Positions 24,673-32,953 of a DNA stretch of 64,000 nucleotides are shown here, in pieces. The translations under genes were made by a program, and so were the position numbers. Location: positions 62,001-126,000 of the forward strand of contig NZ_VFPT01000006.1 in the NCBI RefSeq assembly GCF_006716865.1, read 5' to 3'. This DNA comes from Roseinatronobacter monicus (GTDB lineage: Bacteria; Pseudomonadota; Alphaproteobacteria; Rhodobacterales; Rhodobacteraceae). Each line of letters begins with the position of its first letter. Position 1 is the stretch's first letter. A model generated the notes under the pieces. That model made no database searches and was not told where the DNA came from. It was given only the letters and a program-made list of their open reading frames with translations.

Positions 24673-25153
24673 ACTCCTGATCGCATTTTACCGCGACAAG
24701 AACCAGCGCAAGCGGCGCATCCCTTATCTATGGGGGCCAAAGGGGGCCGAGGCAGGGATCACGGATCGCGAAAAATCCGATCAGGAAACATTCGTTCTGA
24801 TAGAGGACGCCAAAGGCGCGCGCGATATCCAGATCAAATTCCGGCCCGAGCATATCGTCATCCGCCGCGATGCCGGTGACTATTGGCACGGGCTGGTGAT
24901 CACAGATCACAGCATCAAAGCCCGCGTTGCAGGGCGCATCATTGAAATCGGGCATGATGGTGCTGTGAAATCCATCAGCGCCGATGACACCGAGAGCGAC
25001 AAAACCATCGTCGAGGCCGATGGCACCGTCTTCAAATGGACGGATCTGGCCGAGATCGTCATCTCAGGCGACGGGGCCGAGGTCTCGCACCGTCAGCCCG
25101 ACCAGTTCACAGCAATCACACCGCAAGGCACTATCACCAAAGCCTTGCGCTGA
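24653..25153 (+). CDS. Plasmid protein of 166 residues, unrecognised
   Basis: The product begins MIWKSAKLLIAFYRDKNQRK and is beta-rich, with repeated strand-turn patterns (HIVIRRDAGDYWHGLVITDH). AAGGA precedes the ATG by nine bases. It overlaps the end of the preceding gene by 20 bp and is followed by a strong terminator, so it closes the three-gene group begun at 23496. Confidence 0.6.
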   Translation: MIWKSAKLLIAFYRDKNQRKRRIPYLWGPKGAEAGITDREKSDQETFVLIEDAKGARDIQIKFRPEHIVIRRDAGDYWHGLVITDHSIKARVAGRIIEIGHDGAVKSISADDTESDKTIVEADGTVFKWTDLAEIVISGDGAEVSHRQPDQFTAITPQGTITKALR

Positions 25154-25184
25154 ACCCCTTTCCTCTAGCGATGGAAAACCACCT

Positions 25185-25211
25185 GCCCCCCGCCAGTCGG
25201 GGGCTTTTTTT
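25185..25211 (+). terminator. Rho-independent terminator
   Basis: CCCCC/GGGGG hairpin followed by a run of seven T, directly before leader copy C. Confidence 0.9.
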
Positions 25212-25223
25212 GTCTTTGTGCTG

Positions 25224-25617
25224 GTGAAACCCGCGCGCGGTTGCGCGGGTTGAGGTGATCCGAAGGACAGCGCGGGGGATCGACGGTCCTGTGGCCCGCT
25301 CACCGCCCGCACTGACGATCTTCCTTTTCTTCTTGTCCGCCCAACAGACCTGATCGAGCCGGTCAAGGGGCAAGCGCCGCGCGGGGCGCGTCGTCAGACC
25401 ACCCACCCGTGTCCTCGACCTGCGGTCTGCGGGCCGCGCCAGTGGGTGGTCTGACCCCGTGACAGTCTCGCTCAGGCCCGTGGGTCGGGCTTCGCCCTCT
25501 CCCACTCTGTTCCGCCGAATACATGCGTATCCGGCAAATCAGATTGGCCAAGGCGCAGCCCATCGGCGGAAACAGGGACAAACCCCAACCGCCCATCGCT
25601 CAAGAGGATGAAAGACT
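25224..25617 (+). repeat. 400-bp structured leader repeat, copy C
   Basis: Third copy of the leader, ending at ATG 25618. Here the long inverted repeat is perfect over 14 bp (GTCAGACCACCCAC/GTGGGTGGTCTGAC). The first hairpin keeps its stem (AACCCGCGC/GCGCGGGTT) although the loop differs from copies A and B. Conservation of the stem with changes in the loop suggests selection on RNA or DNA structure. Confidence 0.75.
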
Positions 25618-26265
25618 ATGCCCGAACTCGCTTGCATGACTGTTTACCAGTTTTCCGAATTGTCAGACGCCGCCAAGGAAAAAGCCCGCGACTGGTGGCG
25701 CGCTGGTGGCATGGATTATGACTGGTGGGACAGCGTCTATGATGATTTTGGCCGCATCTGCGAAATCCTTGGCGTTGACCTCAAAACCCGCGACATCAAA
25801 CTGATGAATGGGAGCACACGGCAGGAGCCATGCGTCTGGTTTCGCGGCTTTGCCAGCCAAGGGGACGGGGCTTGCTTTGAAGGCATCGCCTCATATGCCA
25901 AAGGGGCCGCCCGTGCCATTCGTGACTATGCCCCGCAGGATAAGACGCTGCACAGCATCGCAGACCGCTTGCAGGACGTGCAAAAGCGCAATTTCTATCA
26001 GTTGCGCGCAGCGATCAGCCATCGTGGCCACTACTTCCACGAATATTGCATGGACATCGATGTGTCGCGCGATAGCCCGTCATATCAGGCCATGACCGAC
26101 GACGCCGAGGACACCATCATGGAATCGCTGCGCGATCTGGCCCGCTGGCTTTACCGTCAGCTTCAGACCGAGCACGACTATCTGACATCCGACGACGCCG
26201 TGGCCGATACGCTGGACGCCAATGAATACACCTTCACCGAAACCGGCCAGCGCTATATCTATTGA
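25618..26265 (+). CDS. Plasmid/phage-type conserved protein of 215 residues
   Basis: The product begins MPELACMTVYQFSELSDAAK. The N-terminal segment (YQFSELSDAAKEKARDWWR) is a pattern I associate with conserved hypothetical proteins on plasmids and phages, sometimes annotated loosely as antitoxin-like. It is Trp/Tyr and Asp rich and helical. It starts directly at the end of leader copy C. A small gene follows 83 bp later. The function is unknown. Confidence 0.65.
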   Translation: MPELACMTVYQFSELSDAAKEKARDWWRAGGMDYDWWDSVYDDFGRICEILGVDLKTRDIKLMNGSTRQEPCVWFRGFASQGDGACFEGIASYAKGAARAIRDYAPQDKTLHSIADRLQDVQKRNFYQLRAAISHRGHYFHEYCMDIDVSRDSPSYQAMTDDAEDTIMESLRDLARWLYRQLQTEHDYLTSDDAVADTLDANEYTFTETGQRYIY

Positions 26266-26289
26266 TGGATGCAGCCGCCAAGTCACCGA

Positions 26290-26329
26290 ACGAAGGAAAG
26301 GCAGGGCCGAAAGGCCCGCCATCCTTCGC
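26290..26329 (+). promoter_or_regulatory. Hairpin before the 94-residue gene
   Basis: CGAAGGA pairs with TCCTTCG and, inside, GGGCC with GGCCC, forming a long stem-loop about 20 bases before ATG 26349. It supports the downstream start and could affect translation. Confidence 0.5.
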
Positions 26330-26348
26330 ACCGATAGGAACAGACGAC

Positions 26349-26633
26349 ATGACCGACACCCCTGCCCTACGGATTGTAAAGCGCTGCACCGCATCGTTGA
26401 AAATGCTTGGTTATTATGCCGGACCTGGCCATTATTGCGCGGCCGAAGCCGACGCCAGACATATGACCAGGCAGCAGGCCGACCAGCTTGCCGAAGACCT
26501 CGACAGCTACGCAGCTGTCAGAGGCACATGTGAGCACTATTTTGCGGTCCGTCGCCCGCAAGAAAGCGCTTGGGACGCCGCAGCCGAAGCCTTGAAGGAT
26601 GAAGGTTTTTACGCTGGCCCTTGGGATAATTGA
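26349..26633 (+). CDS. Small plasmid protein, unrecognised
   Basis: The 94-residue product begins MTDTPALRIVKRCTASLKML. It is rich in aromatic residues and contains two similar blocks (MLGYYAGPGHYC and EGFYAGPWD), suggesting an internal repeat. A longer reading from 26265 is possible but would cross a strong hairpin. It follows the 215-residue gene, probably in one transcript. Confidence 0.55.
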   Translation: MTDTPALRIVKRCTASLKMLGYYAGPGHYCAAEADARHMTRQQADQLAEDLDSYAAVRGTCEHYFAVRRPQESAWDAAAEALKDEGFYAGPWDN

Positions 26634-26744
26634 ATGGCGCAATGCTCCCGCAATCGGTCGGTTGATCTCAAGTTCGACAGCAAAAAAGCTAAGTAATTGA
26701 TATTATTGAGGCCAGGTGGCCAAAAATGTACTACATTAAGTGGT

Positions 26745-27049
26745 TTAGGCAGGTTTTGGCAAGTTTAAGGCATCGAATAACTCCAATTGTTGGGGTGATG
26801 TTTTCGCAGTTCCCTCAAGCTTCGTTTCTGCGATCTGAACCTGATGGCGATGAATGCGGGCCAAAAGATCCAGTGCAGCTTGAGGGCTTGCATGATGACC
26901 CTTGGCCTTCAGGCGCATGCGCATGACCCGGTGAAGGGTAAGCGCCAGAAAGCAGATCAGCGCATGGGCGCGGATACGGTCGGGCAATCTGTGATGAACC
27001 GGTGCGATCTCGATGTCGGATTTCAGCACGCGAAAGCCGCGCTCGATAT
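26745..27049 (-). pseudogene. IS1634-type transposase, C-terminal part
   Basis: This encodes IERGFRVLKSDIEIAPVHHR..., the last catalytic block with the conserved Glu and the C-terminal tail of the transposase whose larger part is at 29457-30846. Upstream codons (…SSYKRQALWY) come from the inserted island. Joined at the shared ATATCGA, both parts are in frame, so the split is recent. Confidence 0.85.
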
Positions 27050-27149
27050 ACCATAGAGCCTGCCTCTTATAACTTGACAGAGCATGATGATCCCCCCAGA
27101 ATCGGATTTGAAGCGCTTCGCGCGCTCGCACGCTGGATGGGATCACGCG

Positions 27150-27398
27150 ATGAGCGAAGTACCGTCAGTTCCAGAATTTCAGATGCTGCCGTTGGATCGA
27201 CGGCAGGAGGCCATCGCACTGTTGGGGCGGATGGCGCTGCGCCAGATCCGCAGCGCGATCGAGACCAAGGAGAGCGATGATGACGTCAGAATCGATCATG
27301 GTCCCGCGCGCCCAGAGTTTACCCGAGAAAGTCTGCGGACAGCATCGCGATCGCCAAGCGATCGTTTATATTCGCCAATCAACGCTGCAGCAGGTTGA
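27150..27398 (+). CDS. Possible small accessory gene of the recombinase island
   Basis: An 82-residue frame beginning MSEVPSVPEFQMLPLDRRQE overlaps the recombinase start by about 120 bp. The first 45 residues look protein-like (LDRRQEAIALLGRMALRQIR), while the rest is a shadow of the recombinase frame. It may be a leader gene or a real accessory factor. Confidence 0.35.
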   Translation: MSEVPSVPEFQMLPLDRRQEAIALLGRMALRQIRSAIETKESDDDVRIDHGPARPEFTRESLRTASRSPSDRLYSPINAAAG

Positions 27399-29433
27399 GC
27401 GCAATCAGGAATCGACACGGCTGCAATACGCTCTGGTTGACCGGGCTTTCGCACTTGGCTGGCCGCGGGAAGCGATCGTCGTGGTCGACGATGATCTGGG
27501 ACGCTCGGGCGCCTCGATCGAGGGACGGCTTGGCTTTCAGCGGCTGGTAGCAGAAGTCGGACTGGGTCGTGTCGGATTGGTCCTTGGGGTCGAGATGTCA
27601 CGGCTTGCGCGCTCGTGCCGGGACTGGCACCAGTTGTTGGAGATTTGCTCCCTATTCGATACATTGATTGCGGATGCCGATGGCGTTTACGACCCATCGA
27701 ATTTCAACGATAGGCTCCTGTTAGGCTTAAAGGGGACAATGAGCGAGGCCGAACTGCATATTATCAAGGCAAGAATGCTGGAGGGGCGACGTGCGAAGGC
27801 CCGGCGCGGCGAACTCGCAAAGAGTTTGCCAGCGGGTTATGTAGCGCGCCCGTCGGGGGAGGTCATCTTCGAACCTGATGAACAGGCCCAGGGCGTCATC
27901 CGTCTTATCTTTGATTTGTTTGAGCGGCTGCGGTCGGTTGGAGGTGTGCTGCGGTATCTGAACGAGCACAATATACAGATGCCGATACGCAGGAAAGATG
28001 GCCCGACCAAGGGTGATCTTGAGTGGCGCCGCCCAAGCCGAGCCACGCTGCATAACCTGTTCAACAATCCTATTTATGCCGGTGTGTATGCCTGGGGTGC
28101 GCGGCCCGTCGACAGGCGGCGCCAGAAGCCGGGGCGTCCTGGAACCGGGCGCTGCGTGAAGGCGCCGGACAATGTCGAGGTGTTTCTGCCAGACCGGTTG
28201 CCGGCCTATATCAGCTTGGAGCAATTCGAGAGCATCCAAGCGCAGATTAGGGCCAACCTGCCGAGCGCGCAGGGGCCGGTCCGGGCTGGAAGCGCTTTGC
28301 TATCGGGCATGGTGATTTGTGGCGCGTGCGGCTTGAGGATGCAGCCAACCTATAACAACAATGGTCAAGTCGCGCGCTACATCTGCAATGGCATGCACAT
28401 GGCCTACGCAGAACCAATCTGTCAGTCGCTTAAAGCGGCCCCGGTTGATGAGGCTGTGTCGCGCGCTATCCTGCGATCGCTGGAACCAGCCGCGCTCGAG
28501 ATCAGTCTTGCGGTCGCCAGCGACCTTGAAGCGGAACGCAAATCTCTCGATCGTCAATGGCAGCAGCGTCTTGAGCGCGCCCAATTCGAGGTTGATCGCG
28601 CCCGGCGGAGTTATGCCAGCGTCGAGCCAGAGAACCGACTGGTTGCGCGTAGTCTCGAGAAGAGTTGGGAAGAGGCGCTGGCGAGCCAAGCGCGCCTCAT
28701 GGTTGATTATGACCGCTTCCAGCGCGAACGTCTGCAAGCACCGAGCCGCACTGAACTGGAGGCGATCCGTACCCTTACCCAAGATCTCCCCGCGCTTTGG
28801 CAGGCGGCAACAACCACACAAAGAGAACGACAGGAAATTGTACGGCTGCTGCTCGAAAGGGTTATCATCAAGATGGTTGATGACACCGAGCATGTGGAGG
28901 TCACGTGTCATTGGCATGGCGGCAATCAAACGATGCACAAGGTGATCCGTCCTGTCGCGCGGATCACCGCGCTCAGCAGCTATCCGGCACTGATTGCGCG
29001 CATGAAGGAACTCTACGAAGCTGGCCACAGTAGCCGCTGCATTGCCAATATTCTCAACGAAGAAGGCTTTGTCCCCCCCAAGCGTCGTAACACCTATACC
29101 CCCGAAATGGTCCGCCACCGCCTGGTTGCGGCGGGCATCGCCAAACCACAGCGCAAAAAACCCAGCGCCTCAGCGATGATTGTGCGCGAACCCGACGAGT
29201 GGACAATCCGAGAATTAGCCGAAGCCATCGGCATGCCTCAAGCGACCCTGTATTATTGGGTCGCCAACGGCCGCCTAAGCAGCCGCCTGGTTAAACATGA
29301 CCGCAAACCGGTGAAGCTGGTGACTGCTGACGCGACAATGATCGAGGATCTTAAAGCGATCCGCGCGAGCCCGCCCCACCTGAGGCGCCTGCCGCCCCGG
29401 CAAAGCGCAGAACAACTTAAACTTATCACTTGA
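27277..29433 (+). CDS. Large serine recombinase
   Basis: This 718-residue site-specific recombinase has an N-terminal resolvase domain with the catalytic Ser in YIRQSTLQQV (about residue 35) and the LGVEMSRLARS block. The recombinase domain follows (about residues 190-330), then a zinc ribbon (ICGACGLRMQP...YICNG) and a coiled-coil C-terminal region. The last 100 residues add an HTH-like segment (IRELAEAIGMPQATLYYW). AAGGAG lies four bases before the ATG. All key residues are present, so it could excise or insert the island between att sites. Confidence 0.92.
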   Translation: MMTSESIMVPRAQSLPEKVCGQHRDRQAIVYIRQSTLQQVERNQESTRLQYALVDRAFALGWPREAIVVVDDDLGRSGASIEGRLGFQRLVAEVGLGRVGLVLGVEMSRLARSCRDWHQLLEICSLFDTLIADADGVYDPSNFNDRLLLGLKGTMSEAELHIIKARMLEGRRAKARRGELAKSLPAGYVARPSGEVIFEPDEQAQGVIRLIFDLFERLRSVGGVLRYLNEHNIQMPIRRKDGPTKGDLEWRRPSRATLHNLFNNPIYAGVYAWGARPVDRRRQKPGRPGTGRCVKAPDNVEVFLPDRLPAYISLEQFESIQAQIRANLPSAQGPVRAGSALLSGMVICGACGLRMQPTYNNNGQVARYICNGMHMAYAEPICQSLKAAPVDEAVSRAILRSLEPAALEISLAVASDLEAERKSLDRQWQQRLERAQFEVDRARRSYASVEPENRLVARSLEKSWEEALASQARLMVDYDRFQRERLQAPSRTELEAIRTLTQDLPALWQAATTTQRERQEIVRLLLERVIIKMVDDTEHVEVTCHWHGGNQTMHKVIRPVARITALSSYPALIARMKELYEAGHSSRCIANILNEEGFVPPKRRNTYTPEMVRHRLVAAGIAKPQRKKPSASAMIVREPDEWTIRELAEAIGMPQATLYYWVANGRLSSRLVKHDRKPVKLVTADATMIEDLKAIRASPPHLRRLPPRQSAEQLKLIT

Positions 29434-29456
29434 GAGTCGAAATGTCTGGTCGATAT

Positions 29457-30846
29457 CAATATCGCTTAATTCCTTGTATTTTTGGACAGTATCTTCCGGC
29501 GTTATCTCAGGAACATTGGTCAGCAGGACAAGCTTTCCATCAAAAAGGGCCGCACGTGCGATGGCCTCTTCATCAACGGTCCAGCTAAAACGGTCCGCCG
29601 TCAGGTCTGCCTTGATGAAGCGGGTGAGTTCGGCATCGGCAATGGCGCGGACAAACCGGCTGTAAGCCCCCCGGTCTGATGCGCGCCGCCCCTTGGCTGT
29701 CTTCCCGGCGTCCTGAGAGTCGAGCTTACCAACCATCTTTTGGGCCATGGTTTCCAGCTCATCAATCCGCGCGCGACGGGTCTGACCCTGCTCCAGCGCG
29801 CGGGTTGCATCATGTGCGACAATCAGGCGGTGCCCCTCAAAGCTGGCTTCTTGCAGTCCGTCGTCATCACCAAAGTCAAAACCCTGAAATGTTTCTACCA
29901 GATCGCTATAGCGCCGCGCAGGCACGGCCAGGATGAATTCCAGCTTTCGCTCGTCCTTATTGGCCATCTCTGTCAGGTGATGGATATTGTCGAGACTGAG
30001 CAGGCCTCGATCAGCCACCAGAATAATACGCTGGATAGGAAATCGCTGCATGACCGTTTGCAGCATGCCCTGCAGGGTTTTGGTTTCAGAGACATTGCCA
30101 GGATGCACAGTGTGCATGAGCGGCAGGCCATCAGCGGTCTGCACCACGCCCAGCACGAATTGACGCGCGATGCCGCCAGTTTCCTTGTTCATGCCAAACG
30201 CACGAACATCATCCTCAAGCCGGGCTTCGCCATGAATGCGCACAGTGGTCAGGTCGTAGAAGACCATTGTAAGTTCATGATCCACAAGTGGTCGGATCTG
30301 GCGCGCCAACGCGTCTTCAACCTCTTCCGCGTTGTCCATCAAGGCGTCCATGGCGCGGAGCAAATGCTGATGGGTGACGGTCTCGGGCATGGCAGGCATG
30401 GCAACAGTTTCCAGCCAGCGCAGGCAGCCCAATTTACTGCTGGCGTCACAAAGCCTGTTGAAAACCATCGCACGCACGAGGGCTTCAACATCAATACTGC
30501 GCTTTCCAGAGCGCAGGGTACGGTTCAGAGCGCGGTCGAAACCAAGCTCCTTCCACAATTCATGAAGCGCGAAGACATTCCCATAGGCCAAGGCTGCATC
30601 GAAGGTCACGCTGAGCTTTGGTGGCTCTTCTCGACCCGCCGCACGACTTAGGCCCCGGATGAGCGCGTCAAGTGCGCCGTCTTTCAATGTGTCCGCGCGG
30701 CCGAGTTTGGCAATGATGCGCGTGCGCGGCTTACCAGCCGCGTTGCGATAGGCTTCGACGATTTGCAGGTAGCGACGTCCGCCGCTTTCAGTCACACGCA
30801 GATACATGTGATGTAGAGTAATATTCTTATCATTGTTCGTAAACAA
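29457..30846 (-). pseudogene. IS1634-type transposase, N-terminal part
   Basis: This is the larger part of the transposase, about 460 residues from the start at 30846 to ELSDI. Visible are the first catalytic region (MVFYDLTTVRIHGE) and the second (RIILVADRGLLSL). It then runs into the island and ends at a foreign stop at 29275. Excision of the island would restore the enzyme. The N-terminus includes MYLRVTESGGRRYLQIVE, typical for the family. Confidence 0.88.
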
Positions 30847-30970
30847 TTATTATTACAGAAAATGTACTACACAAGAACCGAGAGCTCTGACATCTAACCT
30901 GTTGAAATCTTAGTGGTCAGATGGGTTCCAACAGCCGATTTCTACCCTCAAGTGTCGAACTTGGGGTTGA

Positions 30971-31110
30971 TGTCCTGATCGGCTCAGGAGGACATGCCCC
31001 CTGCCCCGATCAGGACGGGCGCTGCCCGCGCAGGGCCGCGTTCGCGGGAAAGGCGTTGGGCTTCCTCGTTTAATGTGGCCGGCTGCGCCGCGTGTCCGGA
31101 CGCAGCCACC
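30971..31110 (+). repeat. Second structured leader family, copy 2 (orphan)
   Basis: This block matches 17864-18025, including the perfect inverted repeat GTCCTGATCGG/CCGATCAGGAC. Unlike copy 1 it is not followed by a plus-strand gene: a terminator comes 30 bp later. It may be a free-standing RNA, or a leader that lost its gene. Confidence 0.65.
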
Positions 31111-31143
31111 GCTGTCGTCCAAATCTTCTTCTTGCAATAGAAC

Positions 31144-31169
31144 AGCGGCCCCCGGAGGGTCCGCTTTTT
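31144..31169 (+). terminator. Rho-independent terminator after the orphan leader
   Basis: AGCGGCCCCC and GGGTCCGCT pair and are followed by TTTTT. No plus-strand gene lies between the leader and this site. Confidence 0.8.
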
Positions 31170-31183
31170 GAGCGATTAGTGGT

Positions 31184-31546
31184 TCAACCCGTTGATTTCT
31201 TTCCAAGCGAGGTCGCCAGATCAAGAATTGCTTTTCGCTGCGCTTCGGGGATTGCTCGAAAAATGCGCACCAAGGCCAACACCTCTCTGCCCCCCGCTCC
31301 AGCAATATTGTGCGACGGCTCTGTTTGCTCTTCAATACCATCAAAGAAAAACGTTATTGGGACTTTCAATGCGCGCGCAAACTCCCACAGCCGCGATGAT
31401 GAAACACGGTTAGCACCTGTCTCGTATTTCTGTATTTGCTGGTACTTGACACTAACCTCGTCCGAGAGCTGGCTTTGCGTCATTCCTGCAGCCAAGCGCC
31501 GCTCACGAAGCCGCTTCCCAACATGAATATCAATCGGATGCGCCAT
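31184..31546 (-). CDS. XRE/Cro-family transcriptional regulator
   Basis: This product of about 120 residues begins MAHPIDIHVGKRLRERRLAA. It has an N-terminal Cro/C1 helix-turn-helix (MTQSQLSDEVSVKYQQIQKY) and a tail typical of small alphaproteobacterial repressors (ITFFFDGIEE). The ATG at 31546 has AGGAG six to eight bases upstream. It follows vapC by 11 bp, so it is the third gene of the toxin-antitoxin operon, perhaps an added repressor. Its target is unknown. Confidence 0.88.
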   Translation of the reverse strand: MAHPIDIHVGKRLRERRLAAGMTQSQLSDEVSVKYQQIQKYETGANRVSSSRLWEFARALKVPITFFFDGIEEQTEPSHNIAGAGGREVLALVRIFRAIPEAQRKAILDLATSLGKKSTG

Positions 31547-31557
31547 CAATTCTCCTA

Positions 31558-31983
31558 TCACAAAAGGTCTGTATGTTTGAAATCTTTACCCTTGTATAGT
31601 AGCGGCGTGTGATAGGCTTTGGCACAAGCATAGGACAAAGCATCACCGAAATTCAGCTTCGCATTGTGCCCCACCATATGACCATATTGCGCGAGAGCGC
31701 GGATCGCCGCGTCAGCGATGCTGCCTGTTATGTGAACCTCATATGACCCGAGCACTTCCAGCAGCTCGCTTACGAGCTGGCTGGCTGTCTCGAAATCTTG
31801 CGCTGTCGCGTGCGTGTCGCCGCGTTGCTCTTTGTAGGTTCGGGCGAGAGCCATCGACGCTTCCAGTCTGGTGATGCCGGAATGCCGAAGCTTCCCGCGC
31901 GCGCCTTCCATGGCCTTGAGCAAGACAGGGCTTTCAGGCTCATTCTTGAGGACGGCGACGATCACGCTTGCATCAAGAAACAT
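31558..31983 (-). CDS. vapC: VapC-type PIN-domain toxin
   Basis: This 141-residue PIN ribonuclease begins MFLDASVIVAVLKNEPES. The acidic active-site residues are Asp4 (FLDASV), a Glu in TRLEASMAL and Asp in NFGDALSYA. Toxins of this group cleave tRNA or rRNA when freed from their antitoxin. The start at 31983 lies just after the stop of vapB. It stabilises plasmids by post-segregational killing or limits growth in stress. Confidence 0.88.
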   Translation of the reverse strand: MFLDASVIVAVLKNEPESPVLLKAMEGARGKLRHSGITRLEASMALARTYKEQRGDTHATAQDFETASQLVSELLEVLGSYEVHITGSIADAAIRALAQYGHMVGHNAKLNFGDALSYACAKAYHTPLLYKGKDFKHTDLL

Positions 31984-31985
31984 GG

Positions 31986-32228
31986 TCAGACGCCCCACTG
32001 TTCGTCCATCAGGTCTTTATCGTCACGGCCATCAGGCCGCAGACCAGTGAGCGCGGCTTTCTGCTGGACCTTGGCGACCCGAGATGCCAGACTTTCCTTC
32101 GCGTTCACGGCTTCAAGCTGCAAGAGCAGTGCCTTCCGAACGGTCTCGGTTTTGTCTTTGGAGCCAGTTGCTGCCATCACCTTGTCAACCAAGGTATCGA
32201 CTTCAGGGTTGCGAATGAAGAGCGGCAT
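31986..32228 (-). CDS. vapB: VapB-type antitoxin
   Basis: This 80-residue protein has a ribbon-helix-helix-like N-terminal half (LFIRNPEVDTLVDKVMAATG) and an acidic C-terminal end that would wrap the toxin (DGRDDKDLMDEQWGV). The size and layout directly before vapC are typical. It should bind its own promoter, where an inverted repeat is visible at 32235-32261. Confidence 0.85.
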   Translation of the reverse strand: MPLFIRNPEVDTLVDKVMAATGSKDKTETVRKALLLQLEAVNAKESLASRVAKVQQKAALTGLRPDGRDDKDLMDEQWGV

Positions 32229-32234
32229 GTTCGT

Positions 32235-32261
32235 ATATCCTCAGGCGTATATATAGGATAT
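32235..32261 (-). promoter_or_regulatory. Probable VapB operator
   Basis: ATATCCT and AGGATAT form a perfect 7-bp inverted repeat 13 bp apart, starting six bases upstream of vapB within an AT-rich promoter stretch (TATATATA, TATATAC). This fits an autoregulatory operator. Confidence 0.6.
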
Positions 32262-32264
32262 CGA

Positions 32265-32950
32265 AAAAGTATATACTCCACAAGCGTGCCGCGTGTCGCG
32301 TCCCCTTCTGGCTGTGGCCAAGCACTCAATCACGCTCTACTGCCAAGTACGCCGAGAGGCAGCTATGCAAGACCCTTCCAGTCGTTCGCTGCATTTGCGC
32401 AAAATGTGCTCGCACACGCAGCATCAGCGACGTGGAGGGCGGGGAGCCGCCTGTGACGTTGCGGCATAGCACCTGCAGAAATCGGCGATACCAGTCATTC
32501 GATACCTCCACTCACGCAACAGCGAATGGCAGATAAGTGGAGTGTGCAAAGTCGCGCGTTATGGGTGAAGTGCCTGACATGCCCGAACCTTGGCGAACAG
32601 CCACGCCGGTTTGAAGTGCCCGGCCCTTAAGCGACCGGAGGACTGATCGCATGGGTTTCACCGAAGCGGGCATTGGGGATGATACAGCGTAACTCCTCGG
32701 GCGGCTTCTTTGCAGGTATTTGGGAATTACTTTCTTTCGCCACACTCACCCTCACATAGCTGAAAGAGCGCCTTGAGGCAGAGAAGCAAAAAGACCGATC
32801 CGCAATCTAACAGTTGCAAACTTTAGCCTGAAAACCATCATCCATGGAGACGTTCAAACCTGCGCGACGTCCGATCGACGGATGCGTAACAAAACAGGTG
32901 AAGTCCTCGTATCAGTAAGGGTCGGAAGCTTAGATCGCCACGGGAGACGC
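32265..32950. other. Intergenic region with repeat fragments
   Basis: No convincing gene. The left part (32330-32470) resembles the dispersed intergenic repeats (GTCGTTCGCTGCATTTGCGC). The remainder, up to the CcdA-like gene, has no strong hairpin or frame; a 77-residue minus-strand frame lacks supporting signals. Confidence 0.4.
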
Positions 32951-32953
32951 GTG

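Larger units (their letters stand above)
27050..29456 (+). mobile_element. Serine-recombinase mobile island
   Basis: A 2.4-kb unit inserted in the IS1634-type transposase gene. The junctions read GCTCGATATACC on the left and TGGTCGATATCAA on the right and share TCGATAT, consistent with recombination by a large serine recombinase at a short core. It carries the recombinase and possibly one small upstream gene, with no evident cargo. Confidence 0.75.
26727..30871 (-). mobile_element. IS1634-type element split by a serine-recombinase island
   Basis: The outer ends are short inverted repeats (TGTACTACATT at 26727 and AATGTACTACA ending at 30871). The transposase gene is on the minus strand. It is interrupted between codons for ELSDI and ERGF by a 2.4-kb island (about 27050-29456). 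Without the island the element would be about 1.75 kb, normal for IS1634/IS4-like elements. Flanks read CAAAAA and CAAGAA, so a target duplication is at best imperfect. Confidence 0.75.

Noticed and set aside
25187..25212. Treating leader copy C as the 3' untranslated region of the preceding gene
   Set aside because: A strong terminator lies between them, and in all three copies the conserved block ends at the following start codon.
16752..25505. Minus-strand frames in all three 400-bp leader repeats with similar products (MGEGEARPTGLSETVTGSEH...)
   Set aside because: They are similar because the DNA is repeated. They lack ribosome binding sites, run through the structured stems, and differ at their ends. 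The opposite-strand start codons explain the repeats better.
28300..29118. 272-residue minus-strand frame inside the serine recombinase
   Set aside because: Shadow of the recombinase zinc-ribbon and coiled-coil region; no motifs of its own.
32512..32745. 77-residue minus-strand frame before the CcdA-like gene
   Set aside because: No ribosome binding site and low-complexity, Ser/Arg-rich composition.
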